This document shows, piece by piece, positions 54,601-63,784 of a DNA stretch of 64,000 nt. Numbering within the stretch: the stretch's first letter is position 1; each line of letters starts with the position of its first letter. The notes below the pieces were generated by a model. The model was not told the DNA's origin and did no database searches. It saw only the letters and a program-made list of their open reading frames with translations. Origin of the DNA: Sacculina carcini (taxonomy: Eukaryota > Arthropoda > Thecostraca > Sacculinidae); the NCBI GenBank assembly GCA_916048095.2, contig OU696588.1, positions 6,248,501 to 6,312,500 on the forward strand, in the 5' to 3' direction. The translations under genes and the position numbers were made by a program.

Positions 54601-55947
54601 TTAACGCATGAGAGCGACGAAGAGAGCTATATAACTGACGATGGCCTTCTAGTTGAAATCGAAGATGCGATAATGAGTGATCCGGAGTGCATTTGCCTCA
54701 AAGAAGCTATTCGACATGGCTTTCCAGATGATCGTCACGCCTGTCGAGATGAGATAAAACCTTACTGGAACATCAGAAGTTCATTATATGTAGACGGAAA
54801 TTTGATACTCTACGGAAAACGTCTTGTAGTTCCTCGTAAAATGCGACGAGATATCATCCGCCGACTTCATAGTGGACACCAGGGCATGAATCGCACTATT
54901 GGTCGAGCACGGCAGTCGGTATTCTGGCCGACAATACAAAATGATGTCAAAATGGCTGTATCGTCATGCTCTTCATGTCGTCATTACCGCAACAGTCAAC
55001 CGAAAGAGCCATACTATTGTGACGATCAACCTACCAGAGTGTTTGAAAGTGTTGCCACGGACTACTTTCAGCACGCCGGCCGCACTTACCTCATATATGT
55101 GGACAGATATTCCAACTGGCCTTGTGTCGCCGAATGCCCACGGTCAGACGCCACATCACGACATCTCATCCGGACGCTGCGTCAGTTGTTCGCAACGTTC
55201 GGCGTACCCAACCGTCTTCGCAGCGACGGTGGACCACAATACACCTCTCGCCGAACGAGAGACTTCCTTATGCGCTGGAAAGTGCAGCATGATGTGAGCA
55301 GTGTCGAATATCCGCAGGGGAATGGTCTTGCGGAATCAGCGGTCAAGCGCATCAAGCGCTTAGTACAGAAGGTGACGTCTAACGGGGAACTCGACGATGA
55401 CGCTTTCACCGAAGGCTTGCTGGAATTGCGGAACACTCCGGGCGCAGATGGGCAATCACCAGCGGAAATTTTATTCGGCCGCGGTCACCCTATCCGATCA
55501 ACCATTCCAATGCATCGTAGTGCTTTTGCACCGAAGTGGAGGAGTACTGCGGACGCCATCGATGCACCACGTCGCGTTCAAGCTCAGCTGACTTATAATC
55601 AAGGATCGCATCTGTTGCCGCGACTGAGGGCGGGAGATGCAGTGGTCATTCAAAGTCAATCGAGCAAAAGGTGGGACTGTACTGGGACCGTCGTGGGAAT
55701 AAAAGGCCCACGCAGCTATGTACTCCGCACACCAAGTGGACGCATCACAACGCGTAACAGAAGACATCTTTTGCTGGAGGCATCTGTACGTGAACAACCG
55801 AACCAGATGGAAAGCGATGACACCATCAGTCCGTCCATCAGCAACGACCGGCAGCAAACTGAAGTGGCGCGGCCCACACCAGCTCCACGTCGTAGCAGTC
55901 GTGAACGGCGTCCTCCACGATACCTGTCGGATTATGTTCGTGACTGA
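51643..55947 (+). CDS. gag-pol: Gypsy-D gag-pol polyprotein, intact
   Basis: 1434 residues from ATG 51643 (MAQPTSTLEEQIQKL). The upstream extension of the frame is LTR sequence, so this ATG is the likely start. Residues ~8-35 are coiled-coil-like; the Gag core contains FDTWRYNFTGHVSLCG and DRRDFYLRSQQAGENFDDFL; the zinc knuckle is C274-C287 (CTVCGKPNHFAAVC); the protease is D352-TGA. RT has Asp631 in STLDAKNGYFQI and the catalytic Asp693-Asp694 in a V-V-D-D box. RNase H has ETDASRLKGLGF (Asp841). Integrase has a zinc-finger region from ~1075, then Asp1140, Asp1195 and Glu1231 (DD35E spacing). The basic C-terminus has GTVVGIKGPRSYVLR. All catalytic residues are present. gag and pol are fused, so no frameshift is needed. 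Confidence 0.95.
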   Translation: MAQPTSTLEEQIQKLTLAVSQLAEHSARREAEYERILSAERNQNASGESRAIKLPNNNAPILHSSCSLKEFDTWRYNFTGHVSLCGIDKLPVKEQQAVLHASIDEDWSRSLRFSLEIREDVPLTECISKMESFLRSQRNIILDRRDFYLRSQQAGENFDDFLCAVKEIMSLCDFCTSCSSNRLRDKILMGTSDDNALHQMLQEKDLTLEKFVAICRSSETAAVNSSTIKQPEKQISVSNVRGKSSHATEKSLCSRCGRLVEAQTHKCPAAGKTCTVCGKPNHFAAVCRSSSRHNRSNKNKSSRSPKRRGTNLRRITISDISHGKKKRRKVPPVKIRVRPSKRASTEVSWVADTGAEVSVINACVAKKLGIKQSELAPCSERLRSANGGHLYCIGTCTATLELGDASCSTTLYVVPAANDALLSWVDAVDLRIIHRAFPQQIPVQNVTTQRREDSTIVLKATAQAERKSLPAINNQIDLKRPTWKQTRSPTLDERSQHLAEVKAAFPRVFSTSGPLRTMDGPPMRILLSSDAQPKHISAPRVIPLAYREYMKRHIDELLQQDVIEAVTHPTEWCHAVVPVPKRREGSIVDCRLTIDLIPLNKYLKRPTHPVRAGMDVVSSIKPGAKYFSTLDAKNGYFQISIHEDDRDLTCFLTPWGRFRLKRAPMGLASSGDVYNTRCDAALAGVMNVGKVVDDMIVYSEDYDSHLEDIWQLLMRCDSAGITLNGDKFDFAQSQVHFCGFDVGPNGYSVDQKKIRAIKEFPRPNNLTELRSFLGLANQLGQFSTEIAGTAASLYELLKKDVEWHWEESVHTRAFEATKKILTSPPILDFFRPSRETVVETDASRLKGLGFVVRQLDESKKWRLIQCGSRRLSDTETRYAAVEQELLAVVWACSKANNYLAGLNNFTIITDHKPLLPILNSKGLADIANIRLQRLRAKLAHLQFTAAWCPGKKHAAADCLSRAPLDGEEDEITLDPVPEIGVAAVAHLTHESDEESYITDDGLLVEIEDAIMSDPECICLKEAIRHGFPDDRHACRDEIKPYWNIRSSLYVDGNLILYGKRLVVPRKMRRDIIRRLHSGHQGMNRTIGRARQSVFWPTIQNDVKMAVSSCSSCRHYRNSQPKEPYYCDDQPTRVFESVATDYFQHAGRTYLIYVDRYSNWPCVAECPRSDATSRHLIRTLRQLFATFGVPNRLRSDGGPQYTSRRTRDFLMRWKVQHDVSSVEYPQGNGLAESAVKRIKRLVQKVTSNGELDDDAFTEGLLELRNTPGADGQSPAEILFGRGHPIRSTIPMHRSAFAPKWRSTADAIDAPRRVQAQLTYNQGSHLLPRLRAGDAVVIQSQSSKRWDCTGTVVGIKGPRSYVLRTPSGRITTRNRRHLLLEASVREQPNQMESDDTISPSISNDRQQTEVARPTPAPRRSSRERRPPRYLSDYVRD
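51644..51654 (+). promoter_or_regulatory. Gypsy-D primer-binding site (tRNA-Ser-like)
   Basis: TGGCGCAGCCG starts immediately after the LTR and inside the start codon. Eleven bases match the complement of an invertebrate tRNA-Ser 3' end (…CGGCTGCGCCA, from memory). The same start occurs in Gypsy-B and Gypsy-C. Confidence 0.65.
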
Positions 55948-55955
55948 GGGGGAGG
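55943..55955 (+). promoter_or_regulatory. Gypsy-D polypurine tract
   Basis: ACTGAGGGGGAGG lies directly before the 3' LTR and includes the gag-pol stop codon. Confidence 0.75.
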
Positions 55956-56161
55956 TGTGAGGTGGCATCATTGTAAATAATAATTGAGGCGTCATACGCT
56001 GCGCGTTAGCGACAAGGTGACAAGTGATTTGAGTAGTGTGGTACTTGTGAGTGTTTTGGTGTGGTGAGAGGATTCTAATATTTCTTATTGGTGTAAGCGT
56101 TTGTTGAGTAATATATATATTCGGAAATTGCAATTTCCGTGTTGTTTCATAAAACAATACA
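55956..56161 (+). repeat. Gypsy-D 3' LTR
   Basis: 206 bp. One visible difference from the 5' LTR (CATACGCTG here, CATACACTG there). The palindrome is kept at 56122-56139. Confidence 0.95.
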
Positions 56162-56166
56162 TCGAT

Positions 56167-58022
56167 GACATTATCGTATGCGAATCGGCTGTGTCCGGCA
56201 GGGAAGTCGTCGACCATTTAAACAAATATGGCCTGCAAGCGAAAGATCCGGTGTCTATAGAGGGAAGTGCTGTGTTGGGTCTCAGATTGAGTAAAGACAA
56301 TCGTGGTCGTGTTGTGTTTCGCAGGGGTAATGCAATTCCATCCGTCTCAGACAAAATGACGAAGCGTGATATATTCTCGTTGTGTGGAAAAATGATCGGG
56401 CATTACCCAGTTGCTAGGTGGCTAAGGATTGCCAGTAGCTACATAAAGCGTCATACCGATAGAATACAATGGGACAGTGCAGTTAGCGATTTTGTTATGC
56501 AGATGGTGGCTGATATGGTCCAAAGAGTGAGATCTGATGATCCGGTTGGTGGAAAATGGCATGTTTCTGTCACTGACAAAGGTGTCGTATGGTGCGATTC
56601 GAGCAGCATTGCAATGGGTGCAGCAGTGGAGATTGAGGCCACATCGTTGAAGATGCTGCTTGGCAAAGGAAAATTGATGATGTACATCATATCAATGTCG
56701 CGGAACTTGATGCAGTACTGAAAGGTGTGAACATGGCGGTGAAATGGCAATTGAAGGATATTGATATTCGCACAGACTCTGCAACAGTAGCCGGCTGGGT
56801 AAGCACAGTGATCGACAGGGAAAGAAGAGTGAAGACAAAGGGTGCAGCGGAAGTCTTGATCAAGAGAAGATTGGGAATTTTGAGCGACCTCATTGCAGAA
56901 CTTGGTTTGAAAATATCCGTCACGAGTGTTCCGACCACGCAGAATAAAGCTGATGAACTGACTCACGTGAAAAAGGGATGGTTAGTCAAAGCTGGAAATG
57001 CCGTCAAAAGCGGCTGTGAACATGACAAAGAAGACAGTCATATATGTGCAATGACTGCAGATGAAATTCGGCAGATGCATGGCATGCATCACATGGGCGT
57101 AGACAGGACTCTTTTCTTAGCCCGACAAGCGGACCCTATTGTGTCACGCGACGCTGTGCGGCGAGTGGTGAGAGCCTGTGAGCGGTGCCAATCCATTGAT
57201 CCCGCTCCTTCACGTCATGCTGCAGGACATCTCAGTGTGAACGACGTGTGGTGCAGACTGGCCGTGGATGTGACCCACTATGAACACCATCAGTACTTGT
57301 CGATTGTCGATTGCGGACCAGGTAGATTTGCTGTGTGGCGTGAGCTTCGGTCTGAGACAGCGGAGCAGGTATGTAAGCATCTGGATGAAGTTTTCCGAGA
57401 GAGAGGACCACCTCGTGAGCTGTTAATGGACAACGGGAGAGCATTTCGTTCCAGAGAAATGCAGGAGCTGCTGGACAAGTGGAAGATTCGGCCGTTTTAC
57501 CGCGCAGCCTACCGCCCTAACGGCAATGGCATTGTTGAACGCCACCATCGGACGATAAAAGCGCTCGCCGAAAGAAGTAACATACCACCGACTACGGCGG
57601 TATACTGGTATAACATGTCTCCGAGGGTTGGTGTGGAGGAATCGTCAGTGCCTCATCGCAATGTACACAAGTATGAGTGGCGAAATACATTTGTAGAATG
57701 CACTGTCGATAATGATTCGGAAGAATGTGCTGTTCACATCGGCGAGGAAGTGTGGGTAAAACCACCAGATCGGAAGTGTACTTCGCAGTGGACCCGTGGT
57801 ACTGTAACGGGGGTGAACTCGTCAAATAATGTGTCGGTGGATGGTGTACCTCGTCACATATTGGACTTGAGACCTGTGGTCATTCCGGCTGACGAAGAGA
57901 ACGGTGATCACTCTGAGGCCACCGAAACACCAACTTCGGAACCGCCCATCAGGCAAAGCCCTAGACGAAGTGTACGAGAGAGACTACCTCCGGTCTGGAT
58001 GAATGATTACGTGTCCGAGTGA
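56167..58022 (+). pseudogene. pol: Gypsy-E pol, piece 2 (RT end, RNase H, integrase), one frameshift
   Basis: Starts with the second Asp of the RT box, then KMTKRDIFSLCGKMIGHYPVARWLR. RNase H has VVWCDSSSIAMGAAVEIE, then a 1-base frame change near 56640-56670, then VAELDAVLKG and IRTDSATVAGWV. Integrase has a zinc-finger region (MHGMHHMGVDRT...C..C), LAVDVTHYEHH, LLMDNGRAF and GNGIVERHHRTIK (D, D, E), and a C-terminal HIGEEVWVKPPDR block. It ends at TGA 58020-58022, followed by the purine tract AAGGGGGGA. One frameshift is the only lesion besides Gypsy-D. Confidence 0.87.
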
Positions 58023-58041
58023 TCTTGAGATCAAGGGGGGA

Positions 58042-58473
58042 TGTGGTTTTGATATATTATCTTGTCATATTGTTGTAGTTGAAGGTTTTCGTTATGTGCA
58101 TGTGTGTGCGCATGTGTGCGTGTGTGCGTGTGTGCATGTGTGTGTGTGTGTGTGCTTGCATTTGCTGGCGTAGTGCTCCGCATCGTGTATGTACGTCTGT
58201 GTGCGGGTGTATGTTTGCACAATGCACTCGTTGCAAGGTGCTGACGAGGTATCAGGTGGCATCGATGCGTTTTGTTTATCTAGTGTCGTGTTGATGGGAG
58301 ACAGTGCGGTGTTGAATCTCGGCGTGAAGAGAGAAGTGTGTGCGAGTGTGGTGGAGATATCGTTGTGATACGCATATTGTATTTTAACTGTGTAGTTTGT
58401 GTTGCTGGCTCAGTGGAGTCCGTGTTTACATTGTGCATTTGTGTTCACCATTACTTCAATATATTCAACCACA
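58042..58473 (+). repeat. Gypsy-E 3' LTR
   Basis: 432 bp, near-identical to the 5' LTR, followed by GTATG and LINE-2 coding sequence. Confidence 0.92.
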
Positions 58474-58478
58474 GTATG

Positions 58479-58612
58479 AGCAGTTGTCTTCCTTCCTGGA
58501 AGAAAAAATCATCTGTTTCTACCTCAGCAATCAGGGTTCAGAAAACATCACTCGTGTGCCAACTCGTTGTTGTGTACATACAATTACTCCCTGTCTGCTA
58601 CTGGTAACCGTG
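58479..58612 (+). pseudogene. LINE-2 ORF2, RT piece after Gypsy-E
   Basis: YEQLSSFLEE, then after a frame change at an A6 run near 58505, LFLPQQSGFRKHHSCANSLL and NYSLSATGN, the conserved region before the RT catalytic blocks of CR1-like ORF2. Confidence 0.75.
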
Positions 58613-58930
58613 TAATTCCAGTACAACCAGATTCACGGTCGAGTCGTCGGCGACTAAACCGGCTCCCCCACTGTTCTGCAGTGAGGAGGGTGGCTAGACA
58701 CCCGACAGGAAAAAAAACAAAACCTGTTTCAAGGGCGGATGAGCTATCTGATAGCCAACGGCCATCTAGCATGTTCCAGTTTGCAAACGTGTTTTCATTT
58801 TTCTATTTGTGCCTACTCCCTGCTCGCTGTGATGTTAATGTCGGTTGTCTCTTTCGCGCCTGTGTATAAATATGTGCGCTATATTAAATATATGTTGTTG
58901 TTGTTGTTGTTGTTGTTGTCTGCGCTCCTA
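58613..58930 (+). mobile_element. Non-coding insert with GCGC hairpin and (TTG)n tail in LINE-2
   Basis: No LINE-2 coding homology between SATGN and GQNVILMQ. The block ends with the GCGC...GCGC hairpin (58856-58879), TATATTAAATATATG and (TTG)n at 58890-58918, the same end structure as LINE-I. CGTG occurs at 58609 and 58931 and may be the target duplication. It is a SINE or a short LINE tail mobilised by a LINE-I-like enzyme. Confidence 0.65.
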
Positions 58931-60088
58931 CGTGGCCAGAATGTTATTCTTATGCAGCTTGATTTTTCGTCGGCTTTTGATACTGTGAGCCACGAAATAT
59001 TGCTGCAAGATTTATCAAACTGCGGTTTATCTGGAGGTGCACTCTCGCTTCTTCGAGATTACCTAAAAGATCGCTCGCAAACAGTTATTGTGAATGCAGC
59101 CCAGAGCCAGAGTTTCCCTCTGATGTCTGGTGTTCCGCAGGGCTCAGTTCTTGGTCCCCTTCTCTATAATGTGTATATATTATCAATAAAACAAGTTCTC
59201 GACAGATATAATGTGCAATACCAGATTTTCGCTGATGATATCCTTGTATATTTTGAGTTTGACGATCTTCAACAAGCTCATTCAGGTGTCAGCAAAATAC
59301 TGCATGACATAACAACCTGGGCAGCGACCAAATGCCTGAAATTGAACAAGGAAAAGACTAAATTCATGGTTTTAACAAAAAACGAGCTGGCAATCCCCGC
59401 TAGTAATGACTTTGATGTTGTACATAAAAGCAGACTTCTGGGTGTTACAATTGATATTCGCCTAACGTTTGAGGCTCATGTGTCTGAACTTGTGAGAACC
59501 TGTAATTATCATCTGCGCCGTGTGTATTTTATAAGGAAGAATTTAACTATTGGAGCAACTAAAAAACTTGTAGATTCTCTTATCATATCTAGACTGCAAT
59601 ATTGTTCTGTTTTCTTCTTCAATATCAATCACCGTATTCTACGGAAACTTCAGAGCATTGCAAATAAATCCTGTCGCCTTATATTCAATGTCCCTAGACG
59701 AACTTCTGTAGTGGAATATCTTATCACACTAGCCTGGCTACCGGTCAAGGCTGACATTGAATACAACCTACTGTGTATGGTACATTCTGTCCTTGTATAT
59801 GAATCACCGCTTTATCTAAGAAATATGTTGTCTTATAAACAAGTTTCTGTAGATTATGATTTTCGTCGAAACCATCAGCATCTACTTCATGAGCCAGCGT
59901 TTCCAACCCGCCACACCCATTATAATCGATGTTTTAGTTACATGGCTCCCAGATTATATAACAAATTACCACTCTCCATACGATCGTCCCGATCTGTGGA
60001 TGTATTCAAGAACAGGTTGAAAAAACACTTGCTTCAACAATCTTATGATCGTGTAAATTCCTGCATTAAGCCGGAGTATTCGCTGTGA
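58931..60088 (+). CDS. LINE-2 ORF2, RT catalytic and C-terminal part
   Basis: An open frame with GQNVILMQLDFSSAFDTVSHEILL, SGVPQGSVLGPLLYN, the catalytic IFADD, KCLKLNKEKTKFMVL, LLGVTIDIRLTFEAHV, LIISRLQYCS and LPVKADIEYNL, ending EPAFPTRHTHYN...RLYNKLPLSIR. No stop or frameshift is seen in this piece. It fits the CR1/L2-like group and is related to LINE-G. The stop is at 60086-60088. Confidence 0.87.
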   Translation, partial: RGQNVILMQLDFSSAFDTVSHEILLQDLSNCGLSGGALSLLRDYLKDRSQTVIVNAAQSQSFPLMSGVPQGSVLGPLLYNVYILSIKQVLDRYNVQYQIFADDILVYFEFDDLQQAHSGVSKILHDITTWAATKCLKLNKEKTKFMVLTKNELAIPASNDFDVVHKSRLLGVTIDIRLTFEAHVSELVRTCNYHLRRVYFIRKNLTIGATKKLVDSLIISRLQYCSVFFFNINHRILRKLQSIANKSCRLIFNVPRRTSVVEYLITLAWLPVKADIEYNLLCMVHSVLVYESPLYLRNMLSYKQVSVDYDFRRNHQHLLHEPAFPTRHTHYNRCFSYMAPRLYNKLPLSIRSSRSVDVFKNRLKKHLLQQSYDRVNSCIKPEYSL

Positions 60089-60430
60089 ATGAAATCATTT
60101 TGAATGTGTATGTTACAATTGTTGTAAATATTTACTATCATTCCATATAACTTGAATTGTCGGATTCGATGCATGTGTATTGCTATTGTCTTGCTTTTAC
60201 TTTGACCAATGTTTATTTATTTCGCTTTTCATGGCTAAATGTCGTTTACTTTCGCGCGTCAACATGTTATCATGTTGTATCGCCGCTGTCACTGGCCTTT
60301 GTGCATGTGCTGCCAGTGTGTGTCTATGTATGTATGTGTATGTTTTTTTTGTTTTTTTTTACACGTACACATGTATTTACAATCAAGTATTCATTTTATA
60401 ATAATGTAAAATTAAGCACGCACACATGCG
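60089..60430 (+). other. LINE-2 3' UTR and flank
   Basis: AT-rich, non-coding, with a T-rich stretch near 60335-60360. It passes into a (CG/CA) tract and then (TG)n at 60431. No GCGC hairpin like that of LINE-G was found, so the true 3' end is uncertain. Confidence 0.5.
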
Positions 60431-60504
60431 CGCGCACATGTGTATGTGTGTGTGTGTGTGTGTGTGTTTTTTTTTTGTTTGTTTTTTTTTTTTTTTTTTT
60501 TTTT
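60431..60504. repeat. (TG)n plus T-run, 3' flank of LINE-R copy 2
   Basis: On the minus strand this reads an A-run (element tail) followed by (CA)n. Confidence 0.9.
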
Positions 60505-63500
60505 TTGAGACACAAACAAATATATTTACAAACGTGTACACATATTTACAATACTACTATAAAACAATGGAGGCGGCGTTGCCACGAATGACGGCCAGGC
60601 TTATTCGTTGTCGAAGCCAGGCCGTCTCTCGCGGCTCCCCTGAACGCTCACTTATTCTGCCGCCCAGGAGCTTCACGAAGTCGTCCAGGGATGCCCCCAT
60701 CACGCCGGTGGTCTCGATGGCCAGCGGCACGAAATCGTACCGCTGGCACAGATCTGAGTAGCGCCGCCGCTTTCGGACTTCCGCCGCCTGCGCTGCTGCC
60801 CCGGGAGTGACCGCGCCGTCCAGCAGATGTGTGTCACAGAACGTGTTGACGCAGGTCACATCCCAGAGCAGCGACTTGCCGTGTCGCACCGGGAACACGG
60901 TGATTCCGTCCGGTCGGCGGCCGTCGCCGCGGTCCAGGCCTCGTGGCTCCAGCACCGCGGCGATTCCTGCCGACGCCAAACTGCGGCGAATGATGTTGTT
61001 CAGCGCCGTGTGGCGTGGCAGGCGGCCGGCATTGCGACTGCAGGAGAGGCTATGGTGGCCCCACCTGTCAGTTGTGGCACCGCAGCGACACCTGTGCGGC
61101 TCTTGCACTGCGGCACCAAGTCGCAACGCCACGCCGACTCGGACGGCTTCGTCTGGCAGCAGCAAGCCGAGGCTGGCGACAGGCAGCGCTGACAGCCAAG
61201 CGCCACTGTGAGGAGCGGACGCGGCCAGGAGACGGGCTCGGCACAGCTGGTTCGCGCTTCCGAGGAGATGTTGTTGGCGGACGGAGGAAGATCGGTCGTC
61301 TAGGTGGCGCTGGTGCAGTGGCTCGCTCGCGCTGAAGTCCGGGCACATGGTGTCCACGAACTCCTCGATGGCTGCCACCAGAGAGCAGGGTCTGTCACCG
61401 CTTGTGCGGTGGTTAATGAGACAGACCAAGTCTCGGGTAGCTTCCAGCGAGGCGATGTGGGCAGGTAGTGCCACGTCGCTCAGCCGCCTGGCTCCGATAC
61501 CGGACCGGAAGAGAAGCCTGCAGCCACTGTGCGTCTGACATGGCGACATTGCAGCAATCGCTGATGGCCGATCTCAGCTGCTCGTCGATGTCACCCATTT
61601 GTTCGCGGGCCTGGTACACCGGCGCTGCTCTCAGTAGGTATATTGCCCGCGGAACCGATGCGTACCTGCTGAGAAAAAACAGCGCCGGGTGCGAGCCGAT
61701 GTTGACTGAGCGCTGGATCAGCAGGGACGTTTGGTGCTCGATTTTGTTGAGCGCCTCTGCAATGCCGCCAGTCTGCACTGGTGCGCCGAGCAGATGGAGG
61801 TCAGAGAGCGGCGTGACTGTGGCCGAGGCAAGCAGTGATGTGGCGGCCTCGTTCGAGTCGTCGGTCTCTGCTGGTCGTGTGTCAGTGGCTGGACCCAGAC
61901 TGACAACTTCGCATTTGCCGGCGTTTAGCTCGAGACCCATGCTGCCGAGGGCCGGGATCAGGCGGCTGACGTCTGCAAGCACCACTTCCCTGGGGCCTGC
62001 CAGTGTGGCGTCGTCCAGGTACCACAGGTTCAATGGCGACTGGAGAGACTGGGTCACTGGGTCGACGGCGAGGGCGAACAAGATGGGCCCGAGCGGGTCT
62101 CCCTGCTGTACACCGCGACAGGACCAGATTCGCGTGGTGCCGTGGTACAGTGGGGTTGGCTGGCCGTACGCCTGCTGGACGAGCGGCAATGCTGCGGGGA
62201 AACGACGGGCGACTTCGTCGAGCAGCGCGCGCCGACTGAGGGTGTTGAAGGCGTTGGTCACATCCAGCTTCAGCAGAATGTGACCATGCCGACCGTTAGC
62301 CTCATTGACGAAAGCGCGCGTGGCGTGCACGGCCGCTTCGCAGCCCAGCTTGCACCCCACTCCGAGCTGAACGGGGCGCAACTGCTGTGCGACTGCGCTC
62401 GTCATTTTGCCAGCGATCAGTTTGCTGGCGAGGCGCCGCAAAACACTGCCGACGGCTACTGGGCGCAGCCCGCCGGACTTCTTGCGCAATGCGATTAGTC
62501 GCGCGCTGTAGAATGCGCCGAGCACGAAGTCCGGGATGCGACCCTGTACACAACAGTTGCACAGCTGCGTCAGTGCCTTCAGCAGCTGGGCACCCGCTTC
62601 AGCCGTCTGTGGCGCGATGAGCTGGCGGAGATGTAGCGGCCGTATTCCGTCCAGTCCTCCCGATGAGCCTTTGGGCATCGAGTGCACGACGGAGCGGATC
62701 TCGTGCTCCTCAAAAATCGGCAGTGTTCCGGCGTCATGCATCTGCAGCTGCTCGTCCGGCAATGCAGGCGGGTGCTTGCGCTCGAGCTCGGCGGTCACTG
62801 CCTCGTCGTCCCCGGCCAAGCAGTCGCTGGATGTCAGCAGGCGGAGCGCTGCACCAATGTCTCCATCGGCGCACTTGGCTCTGACGCCGCGGGATCTGGC
62901 CTCGTTTTCGTCGTGCTGTGATCGCACTCGGTTTTGTGTGTCCCGCTTCTTCCTTGCTGCTGCGTCGGAGCTGATCGGACCCGTCAAGGCGTATGACAGC
63001 AGCTTCCACCAGGCCGAGAGGGAGCGCTGTTCCAGAGCCGCCGTGATGTGCTGTGCGAGGTCGGCTGCCACCCGATGACGCAGCGCACGTGGGACGTGCT
63101 GACGCACTCGGCGTTTCTGTCTGAGCTCGGCAAGCGCCGCAGCCAGGTCTGTCGGAGTAGTGGTGTTAACGTCGGCTGGCGGGTCCACGTCGCCATCCGC
63201 ACCGCGGCTCTGCATGCACGCACCGCAATGCCACACCGGCAAGACGTCGGCTTGTGCCCGGGTGATTCCCACGCAAGTGAGGTGGAATAACCGCTCACAT
63301 TGCGCGCAGGAAATCACCCGCCTTCTGCTGTTGGCAGTGCCGCAGTGATGACACGGCTGCGTGGGGTCGGATCCCGTGTCTGCGCTGGGGGCCCGCTCGG
63401 CCTGAATTCCGACAGCTTGGCAACGGGCTAGACGGCATGGCGCGCACGATCTGTCTTGCGGAGTGAGACGGCAGCTGCCTCCACGGTCGCACTGTCTCCC

Positions 63501-63698
63501 CCGCACGCCGCTGTCTTGGTGTCGCCGCCAGAATACGTCGCATGCTCTGCAGAGAGCCACATCATTGTCCGTCTGTCGCACTCCGTTTTTAGAGTCACAA
63601 ACAGCGCACGACAAATGATGTAGCTCTTGCGTCATTGCAGGCTACAATTACACAAAACTATATACACACATTCAATATACACGAATTTCACTGGCACA
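60505..63698 (-). mobile_element. LINE-R copy 2 (minus strand), 5'-truncated in its UTR
   Basis: Same element as 10499-13990. It starts, on the minus strand, at the position equivalent to 10787 in copy 1 (ATTGTGCCAGTGAAA), so only ~65 bp of 5' UTR remain. It ends TTGTGTCTC plus an A-run. (CA)n lies on both sides in the same orientation as for copy 1. Confidence 0.92.
60557..63635 (-). pseudogene. LINE-R ORF copy 2: NR-like zinc finger + PHD + RT + RLE, one deletion
   Basis: Starts ATG 63635. It keeps all nine Cys of the nuclear-receptor-like finger pair (the copy 1 Tyr55 is Cys here), the PHD finger, the RT with YLDD and GVQQGDPLGP, the CCHC knuckle (CRCGATTDRWGHHSLSC) and RPDG...LLWDVTC. 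It has the CAG codon where copy 1 has a stop. An 8-base deletion at about 61500 (CCACGGAG in copy 1) shifts the frame between RT and the knuckle. Otherwise the two copies are very similar, so together they define an intact ancestor of about 1030 residues. Confidence 0.9.

Positions 63699-63782
<84 letters not shown>
63699..63782. repeat. (TG)n microsatellite, 5' flank of LINE-R copy 2
   Basis: A pure TG tract of about 80 bp, that is (CA)n on the element's sense strand. Confidence 0.97.

Positions 63783-63784
<2 letters not shown>

Larger units (their letters stand above)
51438..56161 (+). mobile_element. Gypsy-D: intact single-ORF Ty3/Gypsy retrotransposon
   Basis: 206-bp LTRs (51438-51643 and 55956-56161) that differ at about one position, target duplication TCGAT (51433-51437 and 56162-56166), a complete gag-pol ORF, a primer site directly at the LTR end and a purine tract. 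It is inserted into the RT active site of Gypsy-E. It is the youngest and only potentially active LTR element in the window. Confidence 0.95.
49254..58473 (+). mobile_element. Gypsy-E: divergent gag-pol LTR retrotransposon, split by Gypsy-D
   Basis: LTRs of 434 and 432 bp (49254-49687 and 58042-58473) with target duplication GTATG. gag and pol are in -1 relation. The pol wording differs from all the other Gypsy elements here. No TGG primer site follows the LTR (AGCTAACCGGCC instead). Confidence 0.9.
46666..60430 (+). mobile_element. LINE-2: near-full-length CR1/L2-type LINE, split by Gypsy-E
   Basis: Has a 5' UTR (to 46831), ORF1 (46832-47656), ORF2 with apurinic-type endonuclease and RT (47657-49253, 58479-58612, ~58931-60088), and a 3' UTR to about 60430, where (TG)n begins. 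Gypsy-E is inserted with GTATG duplication (49249-49253 and 58474-58478). Confidence 0.87.

Noticed and set aside
60089-60430. Short open frames in the T-rich LINE-2 3' flank
   Set aside because: Low-complexity translations with no motifs, downstream of the ORF2 stop.
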